A stretch of DNA of 64,000 bases from Magnetococcales bacterium. GTDB lineage: Bacteria > Pseudomonadota > Magnetococcia > Magnetococcales > JADFYX01. Numbering within the stretch: position 1 is the first letter of the stretch; every line of letters starts with the position of its first letter. Made by a program: the position numbers and the translations under genes. The stretch spans positions 1-64,000 of the forward strand of contig PEAM01000008.1 in NCBI GenBank assembly GCA_002753565.1. The letters are read 5' to 3'. Of the stretch, positions 27,689-36,510 are shown piece after piece. The notes under the pieces were generated by a model. That model saw only the letters and a program-made list of their open reading frames with translations. It did not search any database and was not told the origin of the DNA.

Positions 27689-28711
27689 TCAGTGGCCCAG
27701 CAGTTCGTGGATGGCTTTTAGAAGGCCGGCACCAATCTGACGACGGAACTGATCTTCCACCTTCTTGGTGGCTGCAATCCATTGTGCCCGGTCAGCTTCG
27801 GAGAGTTCCACAATCTTGGCTTTCCCGGCTTGTTCAATTTTAGCCCGATCACCCGAATCCGCTTCAGCCGCAAACTTACGGTTGGCCATGGTGGCCTCTT
27901 TCATAATGGCAGTCAGCTCTGAACGGATATCCTCTGGAAGGTTGGCCCAGAAGGTTTTGCTGACGACAACCAAGTAGCCAAGGTAAGAGTGGTTGGATAC
28001 GGTGATGTAGTCTTGAACTTCATAAAACTTTTTGGAGTAGACATTGGACCAGGCGTTCTCCTGACCATCCACAACCCCTTGAGCCAAGGAGGTGTAAACC
28101 TCTTTGAAAGAGAGCTTTTGTGGTGTGCCACCAAGCGCCTTGATCATGGCTGAGTGGACGTCGGAGCTTTGAATTCGGAATTTGTTGCCTTTAAAGTCGC
28201 CAGGGACCTGGGTCAGCGGCTTGTCACCCTTGATGGAGAAGACTTTCATGCCATTGTCCCAGAAGGAGAGGGCTTTAATGCCTTTTCTCTCCATGGGTTG
28301 GGTCATCCGTGCTACCAGGTCGGAGTCGGCCAGTTTGTGGACATCTTTGATGTCGTTAAACAGGAAAGGGAGGTCAAAAGCCTGCATGGTACGAGAAAAT
28401 TTGACAAACTTGGACAAGCTTGGTGCTGCCATGATACCGCTGGTCTTGCTATCACTCAGCCGCATGGCCTCCATGACTTTGTTGTCATTGTAGAGCTGCG
28501 AGTTGGGGAAAACGATAACCTTCACTTTTCCAGCCAACCGCTCATTAACCATGTCGGCAAAAGCTGTGGCAGCTTTTCCCTTGGGCGTTTGAGGAGAGAC
28601 AACGTGAGAAAATTTGATGACATACTCCGCCGACGCATTCCGGACGCTTCCGAAACCGGCTAGCAGAGAGACACCCAAACATAGGACAAACGCATTACGA
28701 GACAATTTCAT
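27689..28711 (-). CDS. dctP: TRAP transporter solute-binding protein (DctP)
   Basis: 340 aa with a signal peptide (about 1-28, ending N-A-S-A). The mature protein begins E-Y-V-I-K-F-S-H-V-V, the usual DctP start, and has the substrate-carboxylate region around G-N-K-F-R-I-Q-S-S (the conserved Arg that binds the ligand carboxylate) and G-V-V-D-G-Q-E-N. It is a periplasmic receptor delivering an organic acid to DctQM. It lies 197 bases after the POR operon on the same strand, so it probably has its own promoter there; a link to pyruvate or dicarboxylate metabolism is plausible. Confidence 0.94.
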   Translation of the reverse strand: MKLSRNAFVLCLGVSLLAGFGSVRNASAEYVIKFSHVVSPQTPKGKAATAFADMVNERLAGKVKVIVFPNSQLYNDNKVMEAMRLSDSKTSGIMAAPSLSKFVKFSRTMQAFDLPFLFNDIKDVHKLADSDLVARMTQPMERKGIKALSFWDNGMKVFSIKGDKPLTQVPGDFKGNKFRIQSSDVHSAMIKALGGTPQKLSFKEVYTSLAQGVVDGQENAWSNVYSKKFYEVQDYITVSNHSYLGYLVVVSKTFWANLPEDIRSELTAIMKEATMANRKFAAEADSGDRAKIEQAGKAKIVELSEADRAQWIAATKKVEDQFRRQIGAGLLKAIHELLGH

Positions 28712-28908
28712 ATTTTTCCTCCAAATATTGATGCAGACTAATGAATCTACTGTAAAAATGTATCTGAACCAGGTGGATCTGAAAACCTCTCCTGCTTTGG
28801 ATGGTTGGGGTAAGCAGAATAAGTTTTTTTAAAAACGTACTTATCGTTTGGTAACCTAAAGGAAGGGGCTCCTTTTGTCTACCATCTAAGTGTTCCAATC
28901 CATCCTCT

Positions 28909-30543
28909 TTAAATGGTTTCGTTGACAATATCGATGGAACCACAAGGACACTCCGTCGCACACAAAGCACACCCCTTGCAGTAGTCATAGTTGATTTTGA
29001 ACCCTTTTCCCGGACCCAGTTTGGTGATGGCATTATCCGGGCAGGCTCCGTAACAGTTATCGCACTCAAAGCAGTTTCCGCAGGAGAGGCAGCGACGGGC
29101 TTCAAACAGGGCGTTGCCCTCATCCAGGTTGCCCAACACCTCTTCAAAACCGGACTGTCGCCGGATCAGGCTTAGAATGGGTTGAACCGTCTTGGGCGCA
29201 TCGCTAAAATACCAGGTGTTGAGATTTTTAAATTCGGCGGGTGGATTGGCCGGGGGCTTTTGATAGGAGAATCCACCCAGGTAGGCATTGATGTTTTTAG
29301 CCGCCTTTTTGCCGTGGCCCACGGCAATGGTAATGGTTCTTTCGCAGGGGACAACATCTCCTCCGGCAAAGATTTTTTCATGACCGGTCTGCATCCCTTG
29401 GTTCACCTGGACATTCCCCTGTAACACCTTGATGCCGGGAATGGAGCTCAGACAGCAGTCGGCATCCACCAGTTGGCCCAGAGCCATGATGACGGTATTG
29501 GCTTCAATGGTCTCCACCTCACCGGTCGGGAACGGTTTGTTGGTGTCGGTCATGACCATTTTTTCAGCGAAGATTTTACCATCCTCAATTTTGTTGATTA
29601 CCCGCAGACAGTTGAGCTTGACCCCCTCTTCCAACGCCTCTTTAATCTCGAAAGGGTGGGCAGGCATCCGATCTTGGGTGCGTCGGTAGAGTACCATCAC
29701 CTCTTTGGCCCCCAGACGTACCGCAGAGCGGGCGGCATCGATGGCGACATTGCCACCACCATAAATGGCAACCCGATCGCCAACCGTTGGAGGCGGATCA
29801 TTGGTCTCTACCTGACGAAGGAATCGTATGGCTTCCTGACACTCAATAGAGCCATCCATGGGAACATCCAGTTGACGAGGCTTCTGGGCGCCAACAGCGG
29901 CAAATACCGCATCAAACTGCTCCTCTTCCATCTTTTTCAAGATATCTTTGACCGGGCTGTTCAGGCGGAACTCAACCCCCATGGTCTCGATGCGTTTGAT
30001 CTCGGCATCTAAGGATTTTCTCGGCAGGCGATAGCGGGGAATCCCGTAGCGCAACAGTCCACCGGCAGCCGGAGCTGCCTCAAAAAGGGTGACCTCATGG
30101 CCTAGAAGCCGAAGATGATAGGCGGCAGAGAGACCACCAGGACCCGAACCGATGACCATCACCCTCTTACCTGTGGGCCGGGCAGAGATCTCTACCTGCC
30201 AGCCGTTTTCGATAGCAAGGTCACCCAAAAAACGTTCCACCGCGTGAATGCCCACCGTCTCATCCAGCTGAGCCCGATTACAGCTAGACTCACAGGTGTG
30301 ATAACAGGCTCTCCCCATGATGGCGGGCAGAGGATTGTTCTTCATGATCTCCTGCCAGGCTTGATGGTAGTTGCCCTCTTCTGCATGAAAAAGCCACTGT
30401 TGAATATTCTCGCCAGCCGGACAGGTCTGGTTGCAAGGGGGGAGTCGATTGACAAAAACCGGCTTTTTGGATCGCCAACTGCCGGTCAGGTTGGAGAGGC
30501 TTGATCCCACGTCCAACGTAATGGCAAAAGGTTTGATGCTCAT
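28909..30543 (-). CDS. NAD(P)H-dependent flavoprotein with C-terminal ferredoxin domain, partner of the 2-oxoacid oxidoreductase
   Basis: 544 aa of the GltD-like type. An N-terminal Fe-S region (C-N-Q-T-C-P-A-G and C-Y-H-T-C-E-S-S-C) precedes an FAD site (V-I-G-S-G-P-G-G-L) and an NADP site (Y-G-G-G-N-V-A-I-D followed by L-Y-R-R, whose arginines normally bind the 2'-phosphate). The C-terminal 2x[4Fe-4S] domain has C-L-S-C-G-N-C and C-K-G-C-A-L-C-A-T-E-C-P. Its ATG overlaps the porB stop, so it belongs to the complex. It could replace the missing PorD ferredoxin subunit and couple 2-oxoacid chemistry to NADP(H). It is a paralogue of the DsrL-type protein 7 kb away. Confidence 0.88.
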   Translation of the reverse strand: MSIKPFAITLDVGSSLSNLTGSWRSKKPVFVNRLPPCNQTCPAGENIQQWLFHAEEGNYHQAWQEIMKNNPLPAIMGRACYHTCESSCNRAQLDETVGIHAVERFLGDLAIENGWQVEISARPTGKRVMVIGSGPGGLSAAYHLRLLGHEVTLFEAAPAAGGLLRYGIPRYRLPRKSLDAEIKRIETMGVEFRLNSPVKDILKKMEEEQFDAVFAAVGAQKPRQLDVPMDGSIECQEAIRFLRQVETNDPPPTVGDRVAIYGGGNVAIDAARSAVRLGAKEVMVLYRRTQDRMPAHPFEIKEALEEGVKLNCLRVINKIEDGKIFAEKMVMTDTNKPFPTGEVETIEANTVIMALGQLVDADCCLSSIPGIKVLQGNVQVNQGMQTGHEKIFAGGDVVPCERTITIAVGHGKKAAKNINAYLGGFSYQKPPANPPAEFKNLNTWYFSDAPKTVQPILSLIRRQSGFEEVLGNLDEGNALFEARRCLSCGNCFECDNCYGACPDNAITKLGPGKGFKINYDYCKGCALCATECPCGSIDIVNETI

Positions 30544-31565
30544 GATTTCTCCTCCGAAACAAGCAGTTTGAACTGAGCAATGTTTGCATCAGCCATGGCT
30601 TGGATGGCGGCGATCTTCTCCCACTCTTCCTGCCCTTTTTTAAACAGGTGGGAAAAACGTTTTTGGGTCTTCAGGTACTCCTCCACCGGAACCTTCTGCC
30701 GAATGGGAACGGTGCCGGTGACCTTGCCGTGTTCGGCCTCGAACAGGGGAAAAAGGCCGCATTTAATCGCCAGTCTGGCCACATGGATGGTCTCTTCCGG
30801 CTTGGAACCCCAACCCAAGGGGCAAGGGACAAAGATATGGATATAACGTGCCCCTTTAATGGACATGGCTCTGGTGACTTTTTGCTCCAGATCGTGGAGT
30901 GCAGCCACATTGGCGGTGGCTACATAGGGGATTTTATGGGCCATAGCCAAAAGAGGGAGATTTTTTCCGGTACCAAAGACATTGCCGGGCTCCTTGCCCA
31001 CAACAGGGGTGGTGGCAGTTCGGGCGGTGGGTGGAGTGGCGCTGGAACGTTGGACGCCGGTATTCATGTAACCTTCGTTGTCGTAGCAGATGTAGAGCAC
31101 ATCATCATTGCGTTCAAACATGCCGGAGAGGCAGCCAAAACCGATATCCGTGGTGCCGCCATCACCGCCCTGGGCGATGGTTTTTACTTCTGGCCTTCCT
31201 TTTACACGCATGGCAGCAGCCACACCGGTTGCCACGGCAGCGGCATTGCCAAACAGAGAGTGAATCCAGGGAATTTGCCAGGAGGTCTCCGGGTAGGGCG
31301 TTGTAAACACCTCCAGACAGCCGGTAGCATTGACGGCAATCACCTGATTGCGAGTAGCACGCATGGCGGCATCGATGGCATACCGCGCCCCAAGGGCCTC
31401 TCCACAGCCTTGACAGGCTCGGTGACCGCAGGTCAAAGAGTTTTTCCGATCCATACTACCCTGTACGGAACGCTCTTTGATGTTGAGTAGCCGATTTCCT
31501 ACCGTAAAAGTACCTTTTTGATAGAATTTAACCCGCTGTTCGGTTTCCTGCTGCTTGTTACCCAT
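30540..31565 (-). CDS. porB: 2-oxoacid:ferredoxin oxidoreductase, beta subunit (PorB-like)
   Basis: 341 aa from ATG 31565, with AAGGG nine bases upstream; ATG 31574 is less well placed. The cluster/TPP region C-G-H-R-A-C-Q-G-C-G-E-A and the thiamine-diphosphate motif G-D-G-G-T-T-D-I-G, then Y-D-N-E-G-Y-M-N-T-G-V-Q-R-S, are the pyruvate-oxidoreductase beta signature. With the alpha and gamma subunits it catalyses reversible 2-oxoacid decarboxylation to acyl-CoA with ferredoxin. In autotrophs using the reductive TCA cycle it runs as pyruvate synthase. Pyruvate is favoured over 2-oxoglutarate by the N-T-G-V-Q-R-S segment, but this is not proof. Confidence 0.9.
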   Translation of the reverse strand: MGNKQQETEQRVKFYQKGTFTVGNRLLNIKERSVQGSMDRKNSLTCGHRACQGCGEALGARYAIDAAMRATRNQVIAVNATGCLEVFTTPYPETSWQIPWIHSLFGNAAAVATGVAAAMRVKGRPEVKTIAQGGDGGTTDIGFGCLSGMFERNDDVLYICYDNEGYMNTGVQRSSATPPTARTATTPVVGKEPGNVFGTGKNLPLLAMAHKIPYVATANVAALHDLEQKVTRAMSIKGARYIHIFVPCPLGWGSKPEETIHVARLAIKCGLFPLFEAEHGKVTGTVPIRQKVPVEEYLKTQKRFSHLFKKGQEEWEKIAAIQAMADANIAQFKLLVSEEKS

Positions 31566-31668
31566 GGGTATCATCCCTTATAATCCATCCTTGAGCAGAG
31601 TATGGGGTAGAGACCCAACACCCCCTGTTGATATCTGCATTCGATACAACGGCCTTATTGTTGGAGGC

Positions 31669-32922
31669 CTATTCCGGTTTGTTGAGTCGCTGGCCAATGT
31701 CTTTTAAAATATTTTCGGCTGTCGGACCGGAACGACGCGCCTTTTTATCCCGATCTATCTCCCGTCGGATGATCTCCCAGTCCAGATCCAGGAAGTGGAG
31801 ATCTTCGATCTCTCCCCGCATCGCCTTATCAAAAAGCTCATGGAGAGATTTTTTGGTAATGGGACGCCCACCCAACCCGGCGATGGCGGTGGTGACCGGC
31901 TGAATGAGACCACGAAGGGCCATGCGGATGTTGGCAGAAAGAATGCCGCCAATACCAACAGAGAGATTTTTCTCAATGACAATAATCTGCTTGGCTGAGT
32001 GTAGAATCTCTCGTAGTGCCTTGAGAGGAAATGGTCGGAAAGAGCAGATGCTCAGGGAGCCGATACTTTTTCCATCCAGCCGCATCTCATCCACAACATC
32101 CTTGATGGTACCGTTAACAGAACCCAGGGCGACGACAATGGTGTCGGCCCCTTCGGTAAAATAGGGGTGGACCAACCCGCCAGAATCCCTGCCAAATCTC
32201 TCCTTGAAATCGGCGCTGATTTCTGGAATCCGTTCCAGTGCCCGCATCTGTTTGTAGTGCGCCAGATAACGAACCTCTGCAAAGGCCTCTGGTCCCACCA
32301 TGGCACCAATGGAGACTGGATCGTCGGGATCCAGAACCTGCATCGGTTCGTAGGGGGGAAGAAAGGCGTCCACCTGCTCCTGGCGGGGCAGGTCCACCCG
32401 TTCGTAGGCATGAGTGAGGATAAACCCATCCATGCAAACCATTACTGGACAACCCACCTCTTCGGCAATTCGAAAGGCCTGAATATGCAGGTCCATGGCC
32501 TCCTGGTTGGTTTCTGCATAGAGCTGAATCCAGCCAGAGTCCCGCATGGACATACTGTCAGAGTGGTCGTTCCAGATATTAATCGGTGCGCCGATTGCCC
32601 GGTTGCCAATGGTCATGACAATGGGCAAACCCAGCCCAGAGGCGTTGTAGACCGCCTCGGCCATAAACAGCAAACCCTGGCTTGCGGTGGCGGTGTAGCT
32701 TCTTGCTCCGGCCGCTGAGGCACCAATGGCAACGCTGAGTGCGGCAAATTCCGACTCGACGTTGATATATTCACAATTTTCAATCAACCCTTTGCGCACC
32801 AACACGCCCAACCCTTCAACAATGTGGGTTTGTGGGGTGATGGGGTAGGCGCAGATTACCTCCGGGCGGCAGAGTCCGATGGTTTCAGCTACCGCTTGGG
32901 AGCCTTCTATCTGTTTTAGCAT
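31669..32922 (-). CDS. porA: 2-oxoacid:ferredoxin oxidoreductase, alpha subunit (PorA-like)
   Basis: 417 aa from ATG 32922, overlapping the porG stop. The start region (G-S-Q-A-V-A-E, then C-A-Y-P-I-T-P-Q-T-H-I) is the POR alpha signature that contacts thiamine diphosphate. V-E-S-E-F-A-A-L-S and T-A-T-A-S-Q-G-L follow, then the C-terminal domain II with V-I-E-K-N-L-S-V-G-I-G-G. It forms the catalytic complex with PorB and PorG. The gap of about 100 bases to porB has no clear element. Confidence 0.93.
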   Translation of the reverse strand: MLKQIEGSQAVAETIGLCRPEVICAYPITPQTHIVEGLGVLVRKGLIENCEYINVESEFAALSVAIGASAAGARSYTATASQGLLFMAEAVYNASGLGLPIVMTIGNRAIGAPINIWNDHSDSMSMRDSGWIQLYAETNQEAMDLHIQAFRIAEEVGCPVMVCMDGFILTHAYERVDLPRQEQVDAFLPPYEPMQVLDPDDPVSIGAMVGPEAFAEVRYLAHYKQMRALERIPEISADFKERFGRDSGGLVHPYFTEGADTIVVALGSVNGTIKDVVDEMRLDGKSIGSLSICSFRPFPLKALREILHSAKQIIVIEKNLSVGIGGILSANIRMALRGLIQPVTTAIAGLGGRPITKKSLHELFDKAMRGEIEDLHFLDLDWEIIRREIDRDKKARRSGPTAENILKDIGQRLNKPE

Positions 32923-33500
32923 GAGGACTCTCCAGTCTCCAGTTGGTGGGTGGCACACTCATAGGCCAGTTTGACGATGGTGATATTGGCCTCAGCAATT
33001 CCGCCGCTGAATTTTTGCCTGACAGCCCCGATAACCGAATCCAAAGTGATAATTTTTGTAATGGCAGCCAAACCACCCAACAACGCCGCATTGGGTACCG
33101 GCCTGCCGATATGTTCCAGTGCCAGGTCGGTGCCGGGCACCCGCCCCAATTTTTCTGGAGAAAAAGTTTTGATAAAATCGGCAAGGCCCAAGGCTTCATA
33201 GCTTTGAGTGGAGTTGATGAGCATAAATCCGTCCGGCTTTAATCCAGAAAAAACATCGACGGAGTTGAGCAGGGTAGGATCTTGAATGATCACCGCATCC
33301 GGTTCGCCAATGGGCTCTCTCAGTCGGATCTCTTTGTTGTCGATTCGACAGTAGGAGATAACCGGTGCGCCCATCCGTTCGGAACCGAAACTGGGAAAAG
33401 CCTGGGCATATTTTCCTTCGATGAAGGCGGCAACCGAGAGCATCTCCGCTGCCGTAACCACCCCTTGACCGCCTCGGCCATGAAAACGGATTTGAAACAT
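32916..33500 (-). CDS. porG: 2-oxoacid:ferredoxin oxidoreductase, gamma subunit (PorG-like)
   Basis: 194 aa. It starts R-F-H-G-R-G-G-Q-G-V-V-T-A-A, the gamma-subunit signature, followed by Q-A-F-P-S-F-G-S-E-R-M-G-A-P-V and P-N-A-A-L-L-G. The gamma subunit binds CoA and stabilises the complex. It is first in the minus-strand operon porG-porA-porB-flavoprotein, with AGGG eight bases before its ATG. The order gamma-alpha-beta without a separate delta ferredoxin gene fits the flavoprotein carrying that ferredoxin domain. Confidence 0.93.
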   Translation of the reverse strand: MFQIRFHGRGGQGVVTAAEMLSVAAFIEGKYAQAFPSFGSERMGAPVISYCRIDNKEIRLREPIGEPDAVIIQDPTLLNSVDVFSGLKPDGFMLINSTQSYEALGLADFIKTFSPEKLGRVPGTDLALEHIGRPVPNAALLGGLAAITKIITLDSVIGAVRQKFSGGIAEANITIVKLAYECATHQLETGESSC

Positions 33501-33902
33501 AATCAGCCCTCTGTCATTTTTTTAAGTGTTGCATCTCTACTGTGTCGTAAAACCAGCTGTATCAGACTGCCGGAAAAAGCTTTTGACAAGGCGCTGTCAG
33601 CTCTGTTCACAGCCCATTTCATGATAAGCTTTATGAATGGCTTGAATAGTACAATTTATCAAAATAGATTGCAAGAGGAAAGCCGGGCATTGTTTGTTGT
33701 TAGGGCGTTTTATCTACAATAATTTATGTACAATACGCCTGTTTTTAGATGTTTACGACCCTTGTTCCCCTCTTGAAAAAGTGGTGAGAAGAGTGAAAAC
33801 GGAAGGTGATGAGAAAGGAGGGAGAAAATGGAAGCGGATGGAAAAAGGACCACCTCTCCCAAAGTGGCAAGAGAGAGGCGGCCGATATTTCCGGTCAGAA
33901 GA
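33501..33902. other. Intergenic region upstream of the POR operon
   Basis: About 400 bases between the divergently placed por start (33500) and the end of thiol peroxidase (33903). It must contain the por promoter, but I see no convincing -35/-10 pair, no terminator hairpin and no gene; the frames reading through it have no ribosome sites and unusual composition. Confidence 0.4.
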
Positions 33903-34400
33903 CTAGAGGGCTTTTAAAACGTCATCATAGTCTGGTTCATCGATAATTTCGGGAACCAATTGGGTGTAGGTGATCTTACCGGTTCCATCCAGTACGACAA
34001 CGGCGCGGGCGAACAGGCCGGCCATGGGGCCATCAACAATGCGTACGCCATAGAACTCACCAAAGGCGCGGGAGCGTAGTTCACTCACAGAGATTACATC
34101 CTTCAACCCTTCCGCACCACAAAAACGGCTATGGGCAAACGGAAGATCCATGGAGACACAGAGAACGACGGTGTTCTCCCGATTGGCTACCTCATTGTTG
34201 AAGTAACGAACCGAGGCGGCACAAACCGGTGTGTCAATACTGGGGAAAATATTAAGGACAACAGTTTTTCCAGCCAACTCGGCAAGAGAGATGTCAGATA
34301 GATCGACTTTGGTCAGTTTGAAGTCTGCTGCTTTGCTGCCCACTTCGGGGAGAGAATCGCAGGTATTAATGGGGTTTCCTTTTAGGGTGATTTGTGCCAT
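33903..34400 (-). CDS. tpx: Thiol peroxidase (atypical 2-Cys peroxiredoxin)
   Basis: 165 aa, the usual Tpx length. The peroxidatic cysteine is C60 in I-D-T-P-V-C, with catalytic Thr and later Arg of the T-x-x-C...R set; the resolving cysteine is C94 in S-R-F-C-G-A. These match the roughly 34-residue spacing of Tpx. It reduces organic hydroperoxides and hydrogen peroxide with thioredoxin, in the periplasm or cytosol; no signal peptide is present here. A -10 box lies 39 bases upstream. Its place between POR and Dsr, both oxygen-sensitive enzymes, suits an oxidative-protection role. Confidence 0.95.
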   Translation of the reverse strand: MAQITLKGNPINTCDSLPEVGSKAADFKLTKVDLSDISLAELAGKTVVLNIFPSIDTPVCAASVRYFNNEVANRENTVVLCVSMDLPFAHSRFCGAEGLKDVISVSELRSRAFGEFYGVRIVDGPMAGLFARAVVVLDGTGKITYTQLVPEIIDEPDYDDVLKAL

Positions 34401-34438
34401 TGTTTCGAGACTCCTGGAAAAAAAATTTATTAGGGTAT

Positions 34439-34444
34439 ATTATA
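34439..34444 (-). promoter_or_regulatory. Candidate -10 box for tpx
   Basis: Perfect TATAAT on the minus strand, 39 bases before the tpx ATG at 34400, in an AT-rich stretch. A matching -35 is weak (CTAGGT at 17-base spacing), so the start site could be activator-dependent, for example under redox control. Confidence 0.45.
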
Positions 34445-34619
34445 AAATTCGGATTTGTTAACCTAGGCAAGTAACTTATAGCGGCTCTGGTTCGGTTACG
34501 CAATTTCTAATTCGTGACAGCTTTGGCAAAATGTTTGAAAACTATTTAATAAAAAGAGATCACTACCGTTATCCAACAGGTTGGGAGAAAAGCCTGGCTT
34601 CCGTCGGTAAGCGTTGTAC

Positions 34620-34847
34620 CTACCCCTTGGCAAAGGCGTTCAACCGCCCACAGTCCGGGCAGGTCCAGTCCCAACTGCTTACGCCAATCACCCCAATTTT
34701 TTTAGCTTCATCCAGGCAATTTGTGCAGAAGGCAAAACCGCAACCGCAACTCCAGGTGAAGCCGTTTTGCTGTTCACAGATAAAACAGGGGTGGTAGGTT
34801 TTTAAGGGAGTTTTTTTGGCGCGTTTTTTTTGTGGCTGTAGGCTCAT
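34620..34847 (-). CDS. Small zinc-binding protein with eight cysteines, 75 aa
   Basis: Cysteines 21/24, 34/36, 41/44 and 63/66 are arranged as C-x2-C, C-x-C, C-x2-C, C-x2-C, enough for two zinc sites (zinc ribbon or RING-like). The N-terminus is basic (K-K-R-A-K-K-T-P). No signal peptide or membrane segment. It lies upstream of tpx on the same strand but 219 bases away, and is divergent from dsrA, sharing its upstream region. A role in nucleic-acid binding or in protein contacts is possible; I do not recognise a named family. Confidence 0.65.
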   Translation of the reverse strand: MSLQPQKKRAKKTPLKTYHPCFICEQQNGFTWSCGCGFAFCTNCLDEAKKIGVIGVSSWDWTCPDCGRLNAFAKG

Positions 34848-35247
34848 TGGGAGTTTCCGCCGTTAAACATGCAAAAATTATAGGATCGAAAGGCGTTTAT
34901 TCAAACCGGGTTTGGCTGAAGATCCCACTTTCGTAAAAAAAATATCTTGACAAGATGAAATCACAGGTGCTGATATACCGTCAATATATATATGTGTAAC
35001 AAGTTGGATTTGAGTCTTCTGTTTTGTCTAACTACTTGATGATGTTAAAAGTGAGCAAAGAAAAAAAATTCTTTTAATCTGTTTTTGAACGAATAAAAGA
35101 GAATAAGGGTCAAAAGGTGGGAGCCTGTTTTTGGGTCAGAAATGATATGCCTTAAAGTGTAGGTCGTGTGTTCAACATTTAGAATTCAATAATGTTCTAA
35201 TCATTTGATAGAGCAACAAAACTATAGAACAATAAACGGAGAAAGTT
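34848..35247. other. Divergent regulatory region upstream of dsrA
   Basis: 400 AT-rich bases between the small zinc protein and dsrA, with no gene. A sigma-70-like promoter lies at 34947-34976 and would leave a dsrA leader of about 265 bases. The leader contains a TATATATATA tract near 34984 and A-runs, but I found no stable hairpin followed by a T-run. No known riboswitch could be identified by eye. Confidence 0.5.
34947..34976 (+). promoter_or_regulatory. Candidate promoter of the dsr operon
   Basis: Perfect TTGACA (34947-34952), an 18-base spacer and TGATAT (34971-34976). It is the best -35/-10 pair in the region upstream of dsrA. Transcription would start near 34983 and give a long untranslated leader. 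Confidence 0.5.
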
Positions 35248-36486
35248 ATGTCCAAACAACCGGAAGACTCGGGTAAAGAACTGCATCCTACCCCCATTCT
35301 AGATGAGCTGGAAAAAGGCCCTTGGCCCAGCTTTATCTCTGGCTATAAAGAGTGGATCAAAGAGAGTGGCAACACCATGACACGGGGTGTCTTGGACCAG
35401 CTTCAATACTCCTACGAGACCAAAATGGGTTACTGGAAAGGTGGCGTGGTTGGTGTACACGGATATGGCGCTGGCGTCATCAGCCGTTACTCCATGATTG
35501 CTGACAAGTTTCCTGAGGCCAAAGAGTTTCACACCATGCGGATTCAACCCGCCCCCGGACTGCACTATAGCACCAAGGCTCTGGGCGAAATTTTGGATAT
35601 CTGGGAGAAATACGGCTCTGGCCTGCTCTCCATGCATGGTCAAACCGGTAACCTTCAGCTTCAAGGTATTGGACAAGATGATGTTCAAGAGTGTTTTGAT
35701 GAGCTGAACAAACTCGGTTGGGATCTGGGTGGAGCCGGCGCAACGGTCCGTACCGGTGCCTCCTGTGTGGGTCCTGCTCGCTGTGAGATGTCTTGTTACG
35801 ACTCCCTGAACGCCCACTATCAGGTACTCTCCTACTTCACCGATCTGGTTCACCGTCCTCAGCTTCCTTACAAAGCCAAGTTTAAGTTTTCCGGCTGTCC
35901 CAACGACTGTTCCAACAGTATCCAACGGGCTGACTATGCGGTTATCGGAACCTGGAAAGATGATATTCAGATGGATGAGGCTGAAGTCGATGCTTTCATC
36001 GCCAAGAAGGGCGTTGAATATTTTGTCAACAATGTGGTAACACGCTGTCCGACCAATGCCATCTCACTGGAAAATGGTAAAATGGTCATCGATAACCGTG
36101 ACTGTGTTCGTTGCATGCACTGTATCAACGTGATGCCAAAAGCCCTCTCCCCCGGTAAAGAGCGGGGTGTCTCCCTGTTGGTTGGTGGTAAGGGACACTT
36201 GAAAGTGGGTAACATGTTGGGCTCTGTCATGATTCCATTCTTCAAACTGGAGAGCCAGGAAGATATGGATGCCTTCATTGATATCATCGACGGTATGATC
36301 GACTGGTGGTCCGAGCAGGCCCTGGATCATGAGCGTATCGGTGAGTGTATCGAGCGAGTTGGCATGGTTGAATTTTTGGATGCGGTTGGTCTTGAGACTA
36401 CCATTGAGATGGTATCCCACCCACGGGATAACCCCTATTTCAAAGCAGACCACAACCATAAACCAGAAGTTAAACCCATTGCCTGA
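35248..36486 (+). CDS. dsrA: Dissimilatory sulfite reductase, alpha subunit
   Basis: 412 aa. GGAGAAAG six bases before ATG fixes the start. The sirohaem-[4Fe-4S] site is C173-x5-C179 and C217-x3-C221 (C-V-G-P-A-R-C, C-P-N-D-C). An inserted ferredoxin domain has C-P-T-N-A and C286-x2-C289-x2-C292. The cytoplasmic DsrA2B2 enzyme interconverts sulfite and DsrC-bound sulfur. Direction is not fixed by these motifs; the adjacent dsrL and absence of dsrD here favour the oxidative (reverse) type used by sulfur oxidisers. First gene of dsrA-dsrB-dsrL-orf119. Confidence 0.97.
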   Translation: MSKQPEDSGKELHPTPILDELEKGPWPSFISGYKEWIKESGNTMTRGVLDQLQYSYETKMGYWKGGVVGVHGYGAGVISRYSMIADKFPEAKEFHTMRIQPAPGLHYSTKALGEILDIWEKYGSGLLSMHGQTGNLQLQGIGQDDVQECFDELNKLGWDLGGAGATVRTGASCVGPARCEMSCYDSLNAHYQVLSYFTDLVHRPQLPYKAKFKFSGCPNDCSNSIQRADYAVIGTWKDDIQMDEAEVDAFIAKKGVEYFVNNVVTRCPTNAISLENGKMVIDNRDCVRCMHCINVMPKALSPGKERGVSLLVGGKGHLKVGNMLGSVMIPFFKLESQEDMDAFIDIIDGMIDWWSEQALDHERIGECIERVGMVEFLDAVGLETTIEMVSHPRDNPYFKADHNHKPEVKPIA

Positions 36487-36510
36487 TTGCGGTTATCCAG
36501 GGAGAAAAAA

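Noticed and set aside
30600-31490. 296-codon plus-strand frame opposite porB
   Set aside because: Antisense to a conserved catalytic gene; Gly/His-rich composition mirrors the porB codons.
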